The notes below the pieces were generated by a model. The model had not been told where the DNA came from. It ran no database searches and was given only the letters and a program-made list of their open reading frames with translations. Shown here piece by piece: positions 1 through 8,507 of a stretch of DNA of 54,030 nt (the stretch's first letter is position 1; every line of letters begins with the position of its first letter). Position numbers and translations under genes: made by a program. Source of the stretch: Synergistota bacterium (GTDB lineage: Bacteria > Synergistota > Synergistia > Synergistales > Synergistaceae); the NCBI GenBank assembly GCA_023450745.1, contig JAEXGR010000038.1:1-54030 (forward strand). The letters are read 5' to 3'.

Positions 1-2
1 CG

Positions 3-137
3 CAGCTTATATTGGAAGGCAAGATCAACAAGAAAGGCGTCATTTCACCGACGATGCCAGAGGTCTACGAGCCTGAGCTCGAAGAGCTGAAAAAATTAGG
101 GATTGAATTTAAGGAAACCGAAGAAGCAATAGACTAA
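3..137 (+). CDS. C-terminal fragment, saccharopine dehydrogenase-like (partial)
   Basis: The window opens inside a reading frame that continues for 44 codons to TAA. The visible tail contains GKINKKGVISP, then a PELEEL-KKLGI stretch. This resembles the end of saccharopine dehydrogenase family proteins, where a 'GV..P' turn is followed by a helix ending in 'L...GI'. Only the last part of the protein is present, so no catalytic or cofactor site can be inspected. A strong intrinsic terminator follows immediately, so this is the last gene of its transcript. The family call rests on a short match and could be wrong; the reading frame itself is well supported by codon use and by the terminator. Confidence 0.5.
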   Translation, partial: QLILEGKINKKGVISPTMPEVYEPELEELKKLGIEFKETEEAID

Positions 138-150
138 GAAACGCAGGCAT

Positions 151-196
151 AAACGCCGGAGAGCTTGGAATGTTATTCAGCTCTCCGGCGTTTTTT
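151..196 (+). terminator. Rho-independent terminator
   Basis: A perfect stem (AAACGCCGGAGAGCT pairing with AGCTCTCCGGCGTTT) with a short loop runs into six T residues, 14 bases after the stop codon of the partial first gene. Confidence 0.9.
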
Positions 197-372
197 GACC
201 TGTGATACGCGGACAGCAATTCACGCGTGAATATATCTAGCTGTTTTTCTTTGTGCATAAAGCCGTTACGGATCTCATTTTGGGATGAGGCGCTTAAAGC
301 ACTGGCCTTTCTAAGCAGAACATCGCTCCGCCGTATTGTTACCGTGCTCTTTCTGGAGATGGCTTCTATAAG
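197..372. other. Non-coding stretch before the IS66 remnant
   Basis: No open frame with credible start and codon use, no tRNA-like fold and no clear promoter is visible here. It lies between the first terminator and the left terminal repeat of the IS66 remnant and is visibly AT-richer than the chromosome-like parts of the window. Confidence 0.4.
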
Positions 373-464
373 ATAAGCGTCAAATCGCCAGTACCTATAC
401 CAAACACATTGAGAACGTTAAACTATTCCCTGTAATCCATTAACTGGGGAGAAGTATTGTCATA

Positions 465-831
465 TTGGCGTGTTCAGGTAAGGAGATATATCTGGCCTGC
501 GGCGTCACTGATATGCGTAAAGGGCTGGATGGCCTGGCGGCTATCGCGAATCTGAGATTTGTCTGTGATTCTTTTGAATCTGCCATGTTTATTTCTTGCA
601 ACAGAAGCCGTAATCGCGTGAAGATAATTGAATGGAACGGTGACGGTTTTTAGCTTTACCCAAAGCGCCTTGAGCGGGGGCGTTCCCATGTCCCTCAGAT
701 GGGCATGGAAAGAGGATAAGCGTCACCGGCGAGGAGTTTTCTTGTCTGTTCGCCGGAATAAAGTTGAAGCGTAAGCTCAGCATGATTGAATTGTTTCCCG
801 CAACCGTCGGCCTAGGACAATAGTTGAGATT
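465..831 (+). pseudogene. tnpB: IS66 TnpB (Orf2) remnant
   Basis: The translation contains IYLACGVTDMRKGLDGLAA, the hallmark N-terminal motif of IS66 TnpB (PF05717 type), followed by a degraded 'NRVKIIEWNGDGF' block. An in-frame TAG then interrupts the conserved GDGF-LYPKRLERG segment at about 651-653, and a shift in the following 80 bases is needed to recover the end (TGEEFSCLFAGIKLKR). The start at 465 is TTG with no convincing ribosome binding site. The gene is non-functional by inspection. Confidence 0.8.
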
Positions 832-877
832 GTAAGCCCTTGATATGACTGGGTTTATGCCATGTCATCACTTATAA

Positions 878-1464
878 TTGCATGTATGGAAAATCTTAGT
901 GAGGCTCTGCGAGGAGTTACAAAATAAATACCAAGAGTCTGAGGCGGAACGCCTTAGTCTTCAGAAGAACGATGAACTTGCGGCGCTGGTCAAGTGGTAT
1001 GAGGAGCGTTTCCGTCTGAGTCAGCACAGACTGTATGGTCAGCCCAGCGAGAAGTCAGCGTGTCAGGGTCTTCAGCTTCTTCTGTTTGTCGAGGCGGAGA
1101 ATACGTCCGAGTCCAGGCGTTCGGAGCCGGAAGTTGAAGAGATAATGTACGGGAGACGCAAAAGGGAGGGTTTGTCAGTATCTCGAGATAATTTTGACGA
1201 GCTTCCTGTGGAGCGTGTTGAGTGTACGATTCCGGAAAAGGAGCGTGTCTGTCCCGAATTCGGCGGTCCGATGCATGTAATGAATTGCAATACAAAGTGT
1301 GAGCTTGTAGTAGTACCCGCCAAAGTATTTATTCGCGAGTATGTCCGCGAGATCTATTCCGCCGTAGTTGCGAGAGGAAAAACACTAAGGTTGGGATTGT
1401 CAAGGCGCTGATTCCGGAGCCAGTGACAAGTGGAGCGAAAAGTTGCCGGAAGCCTGTCGTCTGA
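878..1464 (+). pseudogene. tnpC: IS66 transposase TnpC, N-terminal remnant with frameshift
   Basis: The first frame shows the IS66 transposase N-terminus: a coiled-coil leucine-rich helix, RLYGQPSEKS (normally RFG..SEK), a QLLLF-EAE segment, ELPVERVE, and the zinc-finger-like region around CPEFGG (normally CP.CG). Near 1355 the frame shifts. The other frame continues with CRSCERKNTKVGIVKALIPEP, the expected second zinc-finger half. After this the match is lost and a stop follows at 1462-1464. The catalytic DDE domain is absent, so the element cannot move by itself. Confidence 0.8.
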
Positions 1465-1663
1465 CAAAGAGTGCGGACGGATCGTAAAACAAAAAACAGA
1501 GACGGTAAAACCCACCCAAGTTTACTTCCGTCACGAGCACTGCCGCAAGTTGCATACCTTCCGCACTGCAACTGCAAAATGATGATGACACGCTTCCTGC
1601 TTTGAGGCGAGCGGCTGATTGTTTGACGCTTACTTTTCTTCTAACTTGATCTGATTTATACTA

Positions 1664-1735
1664 GGAATGTCCTAGAAGCCCCAGCACTGTATTCAGGTCA
1701 AAGCCTTTCATAATCGACCTGGAGGTGAGGCGACA
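1664..1735 (-). pseudogene. Fragment of a tyrosine recombinase C-terminus
   Basis: Read on the minus strand, the segment encodes IMKGFDLNTVLGLLGHS followed by a stop. This matches the phage/Xer-type integrase signature in which 'MKGVDLxTVxELLGH' sits between the catalytic His-x-x-Arg block and the catalytic Tyr. Just upstream a shifted frame reads TNVASP, possibly a relic of the HTFASW block. Only about 25 codons survive and the active Tyr is missing. The match is short, so this is a moderate call. Confidence 0.4.
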
Positions 1736-1941
1736 TTTGTTTTTGCAATTTGGGCGCTTTTTCCTCCCCCACGCGCGATCACAGCCTGGCTCGCGGAGAT
1801 GCCGTCGTCTTCTACGGCGGTTGGCGCGAAGAGAAAAATAATCCCGCCTTCGCGCGGCGCTTGGCGTGCTAAAATATAAACGATGAAAACTAGATAAATA
1901 TCCAGACAGCCACAATATTAAAATATGGGGATGATGACCGG

Positions 1942-2835
1942 ATGAAGATCAACGAAATCGTCAAACGATATTATCCGCGCGAGCTCTCACCATCCGGCGG
2001 CGCGAACGGCCTGGAAGGGGAGGCCGCCCAAACGCTTCTCCGGCGGTTTATCAAAGAGGCGAACGGCGAGCTCGAGCGCCTCGGAGAAGAGCGCCGGCTC
2101 TACCTTCTGGAGGAGATATTCCTCGACGAGCCGCGCTTTCAGTCCCGCGGCGATATCAGCGGCGACGCGATAGAGACCTACGCGCAGTGCTACGAAAACG
2201 GCGCCGATATGCCTCCCGTCGATGTGGCGCGGCTTGCGGACGGGCGGCTTTACCTGATAGACGGTTTTCACCGCTTTTGGGCGAAAAAGAGGATGGGCGC
2301 GGGGCAGGGCTTCATCGACGCCGTGCTGCACAAAAACATCTCCGAGGCCGACGCGCGCTTCTTCTCCATCAGACAGAACATGAGAAACGGCCTGCCGCTG
2401 CAGAGCCGCCGCGATAAGGAGAAGGCCTTCGCCATTTATGTCGAAACGGGGCATTGCCGTTATCCCAACGGAATGCTGAAGAGTTACCGCGAGATTGCGG
2501 AGGAGCTGTCGTTTCTCAGCAAAGATTCCGCGAGGCGTTATATGAACGGCCTCTTCCCGGAGATAGCGAAACAGTTATCCAACCGCTACGGAGAGCCGCA
2601 GCCGGCGCAGCCGGAGGGTAAAGCCTCCGGTGGAAAGAGGATGGAAAAGCCCGTCGCGCCCGCGTTGTTTAAGAGCCTGAAAAGGACTGGCGAGCGGGCG
2701 GCGGAAATCGCCACCGACGAGAGCGCGCTGCGGTACGAAAACCTGCTGCTGGAGATGCTGAACGCCTCGCGCGCGAGGTGGAAGCGAGATGCGATAGAGA
2801 CGGCGGAGTATGAAGGGGTCGCGGCGGAAGGGTGA
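1942..2835 (+). CDS. ParB-like nuclease-fold protein (orphan)
   Basis: The 297-aa product carries a ParB N-terminal (ParB/Srx) domain at about residues 75-165. It has a DMPPVDVARLADGRLYLIDG segment and the characteristic 'LIDGFHRFWAKKRMG' (in ParB usually LIDGHHR..A....G), then a helix with QNMRNGLPL and RRDKEKA resembling the ParB 'N..R..L...E.A' region. The C-terminal third is charged and Pro/Gly-interrupted, with no recognised domain. There is no ParA partner or obvious parS cluster nearby, so chromosome partitioning is unlikely to be its job; ParB-like domains also occur in phage and plasmid regulators and in CTP- or nucleic-acid-binding enzymes. It follows IS66 and integrase debris and ends at a terminator, so it may be an island relic still intact. 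The exact function is unknown. Confidence 0.7.
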   Translation: MKINEIVKRYYPRELSPSGGANGLEGEAAQTLLRRFIKEANGELERLGEERRLYLLEEIFLDEPRFQSRGDISGDAIETYAQCYENGADMPPVDVARLADGRLYLIDGFHRFWAKKRMGAGQGFIDAVLHKNISEADARFFSIRQNMRNGLPLQSRRDKEKAFAIYVETGHCRYPNGMLKSYREIAEELSFLSKDSARRYMNGLFPEIAKQLSNRYGEPQPAQPEGKASGGKRMEKPVAPALFKSLKRTGERAAEIATDESALRYENLLLEMLNASRARWKRDAIETAEYEGVAAEG

Positions 2836-2858
2836 CGGGAGGCGGTCTTTTTAAGCCT

Positions 2859-2895
2859 AAAAGGCTCGGCGGTGAAGAGGCCGCGGAGCCTTTTT
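2859..2895 (+). terminator. Rho-independent terminator after the ParB-like gene
   Basis: AAAAGGCTC pairs with GAGCCTTTT across an 18-base GC-rich loop and is followed by a T run, 24 bases downstream of the stop codon. Confidence 0.75.
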
Positions 2896-2954
2896 AGTTC
2901 CGCCTTGGCGGCGTCGCCTGTAAAACCGGGGCTATAGTCAGAATCACGCCGATG

Positions 2955-2983
2955 TTGTATAAATATCTATAGATGTTTTAAAT
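2955..2983 (+). promoter_or_regulatory. Possible promoter for the gamma-glutamyltransferase gene
   Basis: TTGTAT and TTAAAT are separated by 17 bases, and the spacer holds the palindrome ATCTATAGAT, which could be an operator. The hexamers are imperfect, so the call is weak. Confidence 0.3.
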
Positions 2984-3007
2984 ATTTACAGAAAAGTGGT
3001 GCCGCAT

Positions 3008-4618
3008 ATGAAAATGGACGCTTTGCGATATAAATACCCCTCGCGCCGTACCCTTGTCTACGGTTCGCGCGGCATGACCGCCACAACGCAGCCGCTTGCC
3101 GCGCAGGCCGGGCTTGAGATGCTGCGGAAGGGCGGAAACGCGATCGACGCCGCGGTGGCGGCCGCGGCCTGCCTTACGGTGGTGGAGCCGACGAGCAACG
3201 GAATCGGCGGCGACGCCTTTGCCCTCGTCTGGACGGGCGGCAAACTGCACGGATTAAATTCCAGCGGGCCGGCGCCGTCGCGAGCCGATGCGGAGGCACT
3301 GCTTCAAAATGGCTGGCAAAAGATGCCGCTTTACGGGTGGGACGCCGTCACCGTCCCCGGAGCGCCCGCCGCTTGGGCCGAGCTCAACGCGAAGTTTGGC
3401 CGCCTGCCGCTGGGCGTGGTACTCGAACCGGCGGTCTATTACGCGCGCGGCGGCTTCCCCGTCTCTCCCACCGTGAGCCTGCTATGGAAAAAGGCCTTCG
3501 GCGTATTTGCCGGAAGCTTACGCGGAGAGGAATACGCGCCGCTCTTTGAGAGCTTTACCGCGGAGGGCCGGACCCCGGCGGCGGGGCAGATATGGCGCTG
3601 CGAGGCGCAGGCGCGGACGCTGGAAAAGATTGCGGAGACGAACGCCGCCTCCTTTTACCACGGCGAACTTGCCGAAGCCATAGACCGTTTTTCCCGCAAA
3701 CATAACGGCTGGCTGCGCGCCGCGGACCTTGCCGCCTTCTCTCCGGAGTGGGTGGAGCCGATAAGCGTGAACTACCGCGGGTTCGACGTCTGGGAGATAC
3801 CGCCGAACGGGCAGGGCATCGTCGCGCTGATGGCGTTAAACATTCTGAAAAGATTCGCGCTGGGCGAGCGAGAGTGCGCGCGCAGCTATCATCTGCAAAT
3901 CGAGGCGATAAAGCAGGCCTTTGCCGAAGCTCTGGCCGAAGTCGGCGACCCGCGCCACATGCGCCGCCCGGTGGGCGAGCTGCTGTCCGAGGAGTTTGCC
4001 GACCGCCGCGCCGCCCTGATCGACCCGTCTGCGGCGGGGCGTCCTGCTTCGGAACGCCAGTCCTCCGGCGGCACGGTGTATCTCGCGACGGCAGACGGCG
4101 AGGGAAATATGGTCTCGATGATCCAGAGCAACTACCGCGGCTTCGGCTCCGGCCTCTGCGTGCCGGGGACGGGAATCACGCTGCACAACCGCGGGAACAA
4201 CTTTTCGCTAGACCCCTCGTCGCCGAATTTTCTGGCTCCGGGTAAAAAACCCTACCACACGATAATCCCCGGCTTTATCACCAGAGGTGGCGAAGCGGTG
4301 GGGCCCTTTGGCGTGATGGGGGCTTTCATGCAGCCGCAGGGACACCTGCAAATGATCGTCAACATGACCGACTTTGCGCTGAACCCGCAGGAGGCCCTCG
4401 ACGCGCCGCGCTGGCAGTGGACGGGGGGAATGAAGGTCGGTCTCGAACAGGGCGTGGAGAACCATATCATCCGCGAACTCGCCTCAATGGGGCACGAAGT
4501 CCACGCCGATTACGACCATACCTCTTACGGGCGCGGCCAGATGATCCTGCGCGACGCGGGCGGCGCGCTCGTGGGAGCGACGGAGCCGAGAGCCGACGGG
4601 TACGTCGCCGTATATTAA
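3008..4618 (+). CDS. Gamma-glutamyltransferase family protein
   Basis: This 536-aa Ntn-hydrolase is of the gamma-glutamyltranspeptidase family. These enzymes self-cleave to expose an N-terminal Thr nucleophile and hydrolyse or transfer gamma-glutamyl groups from glutathione and related compounds. The N-terminus shows the family block QPLAAQAGLEMLRKGGNAIDAA and EPTSNGIGGDAF. The expected cleavage site is the Thr of SSGGTVYLATADGEGN, about residue 350, followed by SMIQSNYRGFGSG and the C-terminal GKKPYHTIIPG and DAPRW blocks. There is no signal peptide, so it resembles the cytoplasmic YwrD-like branch rather than periplasmic Ggt. An in-frame GTG at 2996 is an alternative start; ATG 3008 was preferred, though neither has a strong Shine-Dalgarno sequence. 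It appears to be a single-gene unit. Confidence 0.88.
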   Translation: MKMDALRYKYPSRRTLVYGSRGMTATTQPLAAQAGLEMLRKGGNAIDAAVAAAACLTVVEPTSNGIGGDAFALVWTGGKLHGLNSSGPAPSRADAEALLQNGWQKMPLYGWDAVTVPGAPAAWAELNAKFGRLPLGVVLEPAVYYARGGFPVSPTVSLLWKKAFGVFAGSLRGEEYAPLFESFTAEGRTPAAGQIWRCEAQARTLEKIAETNAASFYHGELAEAIDRFSRKHNGWLRAADLAAFSPEWVEPISVNYRGFDVWEIPPNGQGIVALMALNILKRFALGERECARSYHLQIEAIKQAFAEALAEVGDPRHMRRPVGELLSEEFADRRAALIDPSAAGRPASERQSSGGTVYLATADGEGNMVSMIQSNYRGFGSGLCVPGTGITLHNRGNNFSLDPSSPNFLAPGKKPYHTIIPGFITRGGEAVGPFGVMGAFMQPQGHLQMIVNMTDFALNPQEALDAPRWQWTGGMKVGLEQGVENHIIRELASMGHEVHADYDHTSYGRGQMILRDAGGALVGATEPRADGYVAVY

Positions 4619-4865
4619 AGAGGTATTGCGAAAAGCGGTAAAAAATCATTTTGTAAAGCGGCGGAGTCAGACAGCCGCCGGTTGCAGGTCTTCTCAGGGC
4701 CGCTGTCAGGAGCACCGACGGCGGCCTTCGCCTCGTACCTGGGTGCGGAGAATACGTAAAATGATTATGAATGGGACACTTCTGCGCTTGACTTTTTGGG
4801 GGATAAGATTAAGCTTATATTAGTGTAATTAAAAAAAATACATATAATATTTGGAGGTGCGATCC

Positions 4866-6233
4866 ATGGAGAAGTTTGATGTCATAGTGATCGGTTTTGG
4901 CAAGGGCGGCAAGATCATCGCCGGCGCGCTGGCCGCGCAGGGGCGCAAGGTCGCGATGGTGGAGAAGTCGGACAAAATGTATGGCGGGACCTGTCCCAAC
5001 GTAGGCTGCGTGCCGACGAAATATCTCATCAACCGGGCCGCCATCTCCCAAATAAAGGATTTTGCTGATTTTACGGAAAAAGCGGCCTTTTACGCTGAAT
5101 CTATCCGCGATAAGAATGAGCTGCGGAAAAAGATCCTCGGAAAAATGTTCAATATGCTTGACGGCAACCCGAATGTAACTCTCTATACCGGGACGGCGAG
5201 TTTTACCTCTCCCACAGAAGTAATGGTCGGCGGCAAAGACTATACCGCCGCAATCACCGCGGAAAAGATCGTGATAGATACCGGCTCCGTGCCTTTCATG
5301 CCGCCGGTTGCCGGGCTTGCGGACTGCCCCCGCGCGTATACCAGCGAGGGGATGCTCGATTTGGAGCGGCTGCCGGAAAGGCTTGTGATAATCGGCGGCG
5401 GCAACATCGGGCTTGAGTTCGCCTCGCTCTACCGTCATTTCGGCTCCGAAGTCACAGTGCTCCAAGACCTTCCGGGGCTCTTCCCGAACGAGGACGAGGA
5501 GGTCGCGGCCGCGGTGAGGAAAACGCTGGAGGAGCAGGGCGTCAAATTTGTCTGCGGCGTGAAGGTCCTCTCCGTAACGAATGAGGACGACGGAGCCGTT
5601 GTGAAGTACGCCGCCGGCGGCGAAGAGCGGGAGGCGAGGGGCGACGCGGTGCTGGTGTCCACCGGGCGCGTCCCCAACACGCGCGAGCTGAATTTAGCCG
5701 CCGCGGGCATAGAGACGACCCCGCGCGGCGCGATCGTCGTGGACGGGAAGATGCGCACGACGGCGCCGGGCGTCTGGGCGATCGGCGACGTTGCCGGCAG
5801 CCCTCAGTTCACCTACATCTCGCAGGACGACGCGCGTATCGTGCTGGATGATTTTCAGGGCGGCACAAGGACGAGCGCGGAGCGTAATATCCCTTACAGC
5901 GTCTTCCTCTTCCCGCCGCTGTCACGCGTCGGCCTTACGGAAGCGACGGCGCGCGCAAAGGGCCATAAGGTCAAGACCGGCACGATTCCCGTGACGGGGC
6001 TTCCCCGCTCGCACGTCCTCGGCAAATATACCGGACTGCTCAAGGCGGTGGTGGACGCGGACAGCGGGCTGATCCTGGGCGCGGCCCTCTACTGTGAGGA
6101 ATCCCATGAGATGATAAACATCGTCACGCTGGCGATGAATGAAAAACTCCCCTATACGGTGCTGCGCGACATGATATTTACGCATCCCATAATGAGCGAG
6201 GCGCTGAACGACCTCTTTGGCGCGGTAAAATAA
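4866..6233 (+). CDS. FAD-dependent pyridine nucleotide-disulfide oxidoreductase (RclA/YkgC-like)
   Basis: The 455-aa flavoprotein has an N-terminal FAD-binding Rossmann motif (VIVIGFGKGGKIIA), the redox disulfide GGTCPNVGCVPTK at about residues 40-52, and a second NAD(P)-binding motif (VIIGGGNIGLEFAS, about 180). The FAD-contacting WAIGDVAG follows, and the C-terminal dimerisation domain ends in MIFTHPIMSEALNDLF with the His-Pro and Glu of the disulfide reductase active site. The spacing and C-terminal wording are closest to RclA/YkgC and mercuric-reductase-like proteins rather than lipoamide dehydrogenase or glutathione reductase. The metal- and HOCl-linked role known for RclA is only a possibility here. 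ATG 4866 was chosen because GGAGGT lies 8 bases upstream. No partner gene is adjacent. Confidence 0.85.
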   Translation: MEKFDVIVIGFGKGGKIIAGALAAQGRKVAMVEKSDKMYGGTCPNVGCVPTKYLINRAAISQIKDFADFTEKAAFYAESIRDKNELRKKILGKMFNMLDGNPNVTLYTGTASFTSPTEVMVGGKDYTAAITAEKIVIDTGSVPFMPPVAGLADCPRAYTSEGMLDLERLPERLVIIGGGNIGLEFASLYRHFGSEVTVLQDLPGLFPNEDEEVAAAVRKTLEEQGVKFVCGVKVLSVTNEDDGAVVKYAAGGEEREARGDAVLVSTGRVPNTRELNLAAAGIETTPRGAIVVDGKMRTTAPGVWAIGDVAGSPQFTYISQDDARIVLDDFQGGTRTSAERNIPYSVFLFPPLSRVGLTEATARAKGHKVKTGTIPVTGLPRSHVLGKYTGLLKAVVDADSGLILGAALYCEESHEMINIVTLAMNEKLPYTVLRDMIFTHPIMSEALNDLFGAVK

Positions 6234-6292
6234 ACCGTCGAAGGCGGCCGCGGCGGCCAGACCTCCCGGACAGGCAAATAGCGGGATAATAA

Positions 6293-6340
6293 AATACAAG
6301 CGGGCGAAAAAGTTCCTTTCTTTCGCCCGCTTGTATTATT
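6293..6340. terminator. Bidirectional terminator between convergent genes
   Basis: AATACAAGCGGGCGAAA pairs perfectly with TTTCGCCCGCTTGTATT around a 10-base loop, with A-rich sequence before and T-rich sequence after. It lies between the plus-strand oxidoreductase and the minus-strand GntR gene and can serve both. Confidence 0.85.
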
Positions 6341-6490
6341 CATTGATGTATAAATAAAATGAAAAATGCTAAAGAGGTACGCATGGCGGCGGTGAGATCT
6401 AAGCACAAAATGCGCCATTTTTTACACAACCGCAAATGCCAACGCGCTCGTGACCCTCTGCGTCGTCGCGGTCGGCGCGGGAGCGCCGCC

Positions 6491-7240
6491 CTATCGCGCC
6501 TGCGTGTGGTATATTTCTATCCCGGCCCGTTCCGCGGCGTTTTTGAGGTGCGTGAGCGCCGCCTCCTGCGCCGCCGCGGGCTCTTTCGCCATGATATATT
6601 TAACCACGCGCCGGTGCTCTTCCAGGACGGTGTGAGCCCTCTCCGGCGAAGCCATCGTCTTGATCCGCAGCTCCTTGGCGAGGTCGTGCAGCTTTCCCTG
6701 TAAAAAGAGGAGAAATTCGATCAGCACCGGATTATGGCTCGCGCGCGCGATCGCCGCGTTATAACGGTCATGGGCCTCCGCTCCGGGAGCGTTCTCGACG
6801 ACCGCCTCCTCCATGCCCCTAAGGGCCGCGGCTATTTCGTCGATATCTTCCCGCGTGCGCCGCATCGCGGCCAGGCCGGCCGCCTCCGATTCAAGCAGCG
6901 CGCGCATCTCGTAAAAATAATTTACCTCGTCCATCGAAACGGTCTCGAACACGTCGGAAAACCTGAACGCCTGCCGGCTGCGCGCGTTTTTCACGATAAT
7001 GCCGCGTCCCTGCTTGGACTCGAGGATGTCTTCGTTTTTAAGGCTGGCGATAGCCTCGCGGAGGATCGTCCGGCTTACGCCGTATCTTTGGGCGAGCTCC
7101 GTCTCCGGGGGCAGCTTGTCTCCCACCGTGAGCTGCCCCGACTGTATCTCCGAGAGGATCAGCTTCGATATCTGTGAAGACAGTCTCTCCGACTTGACCG
7201 GCATCGCCGGGGGCGTGTTTTTTTTCTGCGCTGGACCCAT
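6491..7240 (-). CDS. GntR-family transcriptional regulator, FCD (FadR) subfamily
   Basis: The 249-aa protein has a winged helix at residues 20-85 with the GntR signature GDKLPPETELAQRYGVSRTILREAIASL and the wing 'QGRGIIV'. A helical FCD ligand domain follows (about 105-240) with YEMRALLESEAAGLAA, the metal-binding D-R-Y-N-A-A-I segment and EEHRRVV. FCD regulators usually bind carboxylic acids through a metal held by Asp and His residues. The gene is divergent from the M29/NicX-like enzyme and the tctCBA transporter, and probably controls that module in response to its substrate; this is an inference from position. No operator is certain, but the divergent region is AT-rich and contains a GCCGCC/GGCGGC hairpin at 7311-7331. 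Confidence 0.88.
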   Translation of the reverse strand: MGPAQKKNTPPAMPVKSERLSSQISKLILSEIQSGQLTVGDKLPPETELAQRYGVSRTILREAIASLKNEDILESKQGRGIIVKNARSRQAFRFSDVFETVSMDEVNYFYEMRALLESEAAGLAAMRRTREDIDEIAAALRGMEEAVVENAPGAEAHDRYNAAIARASHNPVLIEFLLFLQGKLHDLAKELRIKTMASPERAHTVLEEHRRVVKYIMAKEPAAAQEAALTHLKNAAERAGIEIYHTQAR

Positions 7241-7388
7241 ATAAGAAACCCTCTTTCGGAACTGCTCTCTAATTGTTATTATCCTACCTTTTTATTTAGT
7301 TTATTACAAGCGCCGCCGTCGATTAGGCGGCAATGATTGAAATTATCTAAGGTTATGAAAAAATCGTTTAAAAATATCGTCAAAGCTA

Positions 7389-7416
7389 TTGACATATTTT
7401 TGTATGATTGTAGTAT
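7389..7416 (+). promoter_or_regulatory. Promoter of the M29/NicX-like gene
   Basis: A consensus TTGACA is followed after 16 bases by TAGTAT, and further AT-rich palindromic sequence (TATTATATTATAAAAT) overlaps the start region. This would be a natural place for the divergent GntR/FCD repressor to bind. The gene begins about 65 bases downstream. Confidence 0.6.
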
Positions 7417-7483
7417 TATATTATAAAATTATTAGAGCGAACCTCACAGCGGACGGATGTTTTTATCAAAAGGGAGTGGTTTT

Positions 7484-8458
7484 TTGAAAATGAAAGAAGC
7501 GCTGATGATGCAGGGAGCCAGGACGATAATGGACAACTGTGTCTCGCTCAAAGCGGGAGAGACGGTCCTGATCGTTACCGACATGGTGCAGGAGAATATT
7601 GCCAAAGTGCTGGCGGCGGCGGCGACGGAGCGCGGGGCCGAGGTTGTCGTGAGTGTGATGAAACCGCGCAAAAGGGCGGGAGAAGAGCCGCCCAAGCTTA
7701 TCGCGGAAAGCATGAAGCTGGCCGACGTCGTCCTTATCCCGGTGAGCTATTCGGTGACGCACACCTTTGCCGTAAAAGAGGCGGCTGAGAGCGGCGCGCG
7801 CCTGCTCGTCCTCACCGATTTCACGGAAGAGATGCTCATCTCCGGCGGCATAGAGGCCGATTTCCGCGCGGTCAAACCGATTTGCAAGGGCGTCGCCGAC
7901 GCGTTCGCGAAAGGCAGCAAGGTTCACGTTACGACGCCCGGCGGCACAGACCTCTGGCTCGACGTCACCGGCAGGCGCGGCAACGCGCTCTACTGCGTCG
8001 TGGAGCCGGGAGAATTTTCCACGATACCGACGGTGGAAGCCAACTCGTCACCCGTCGAGGGCTCGGCTAACGGGCGCATCGTGGCCGACGCGAGCATTCC
8101 CTACCTGGGGATCGGCGTGCTCGACCAGCCGGTGGTTGTGGATGTCAAGGACGGCTTCATCACCGACATCAGGGGCGGACGACAGGCGGAGGTGCTGAAA
8201 AAAGATCTCGCGAGCCACAACGACCCCAACTGCTACAACATCGCGGAGCTCGGCGTCGGCCTCAACCCGAAGTGCAGGCTCTGCGGCATCATGCTCGAGG
8301 ACGAGGGCGTCATACCGACGGCGCATATCGGAATCGGCACGAGTATCACGCTGGGAGGAACCGTCAAGGCCCCGACGCATTACGACCTCCTGATGTGGAA
8401 CCCGCGGATCGAAGTCGACGGCAAGGTGATCGTTGACGGAGATAAGGTTAATATTTAA
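7484..8458 (+). CDS. M29-type aminopeptidase / NicX-like metalloenzyme
   Basis: The 324-aa product has the two-domain architecture of M29 metalloaminopeptidases (AmpS/aminopeptidase T) and of the related 2,5-dihydroxypyridine 5,6-dioxygenase NicX. The C-terminal domain shows the likely metal ligands in order: AELGVG, LEDEG, the His of TAHIGIGTSITLGG, and the His-x-Asp of PTHYDLLMW. From sequence alone, peptidase and extradiol-type dioxygenase cannot be told apart. Divergence from a GntR/FCD regulator and linkage to a tricarboxylate-type transporter favour a catabolic role on a small organic acid. Start TTG 7484 is supported by AGGGAG 7 bases upstream; ATG 7490 and ATG 7457 are alternatives. 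Its base composition is GC-rich like the core, unlike the transporter genes that follow. Confidence 0.75.
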   Translation: MKMKEALMMQGARTIMDNCVSLKAGETVLIVTDMVQENIAKVLAAAATERGAEVVVSVMKPRKRAGEEPPKLIAESMKLADVVLIPVSYSVTHTFAVKEAAESGARLLVLTDFTEEMLISGGIEADFRAVKPICKGVADAFAKGSKVHVTTPGGTDLWLDVTGRRGNALYCVVEPGEFSTIPTVEANSSPVEGSANGRIVADASIPYLGIGVLDQPVVVDVKDGFITDIRGGRQAEVLKKDLASHNDPNCYNIAELGVGLNPKCRLCGIMLEDEGVIPTAHIGIGTSITLGGTVKAPTHYDLLMWNPRIEVDGKVIVDGDKVNI

Positions 8459-8507
8459 GAAACTGATTTTAATTCCATAAAACAATATCATAGAGGAGGA
8501 TTCTCTT

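Larger units (their letters stand above)
373..1633 (+). mobile_element. Decayed, internally deleted IS66-family element
   Basis: The ends are readable as terminal inverted repeats. The left end begins ATAAGCGTCAAA at 373; the right end, read on the minus strand from 1633, begins GTAAGCGTCAAAC. IS66-family elements characteristically start with GTAAGCG. Between the ends lie broken relatives of the IS66 accessory ORF TnpB (465-831) and the N-terminal part of the transposase TnpC (878-1464). The span of about 1.26 kb is roughly half of a complete IS66 element, and the catalytic DDE part of TnpC is missing. The 8 bases on either side do not match, so no target duplication survives. This is an old, inactive copy. 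Confidence 0.75.

Noticed and set aside
4789..4822. TTGACT and TATATT upstream of the flavin disulfide reductase as a promoter
   Set aside because: The spacing of about 22 bases is too long for a standard sigma-70 promoter.
4626..4823. 65-codon open frame after the gamma-glutamyltransferase gene
   Set aside because: No ribosome binding site and it contains a GCGGCGG/CCGCCG hairpin region; looks intergenic.
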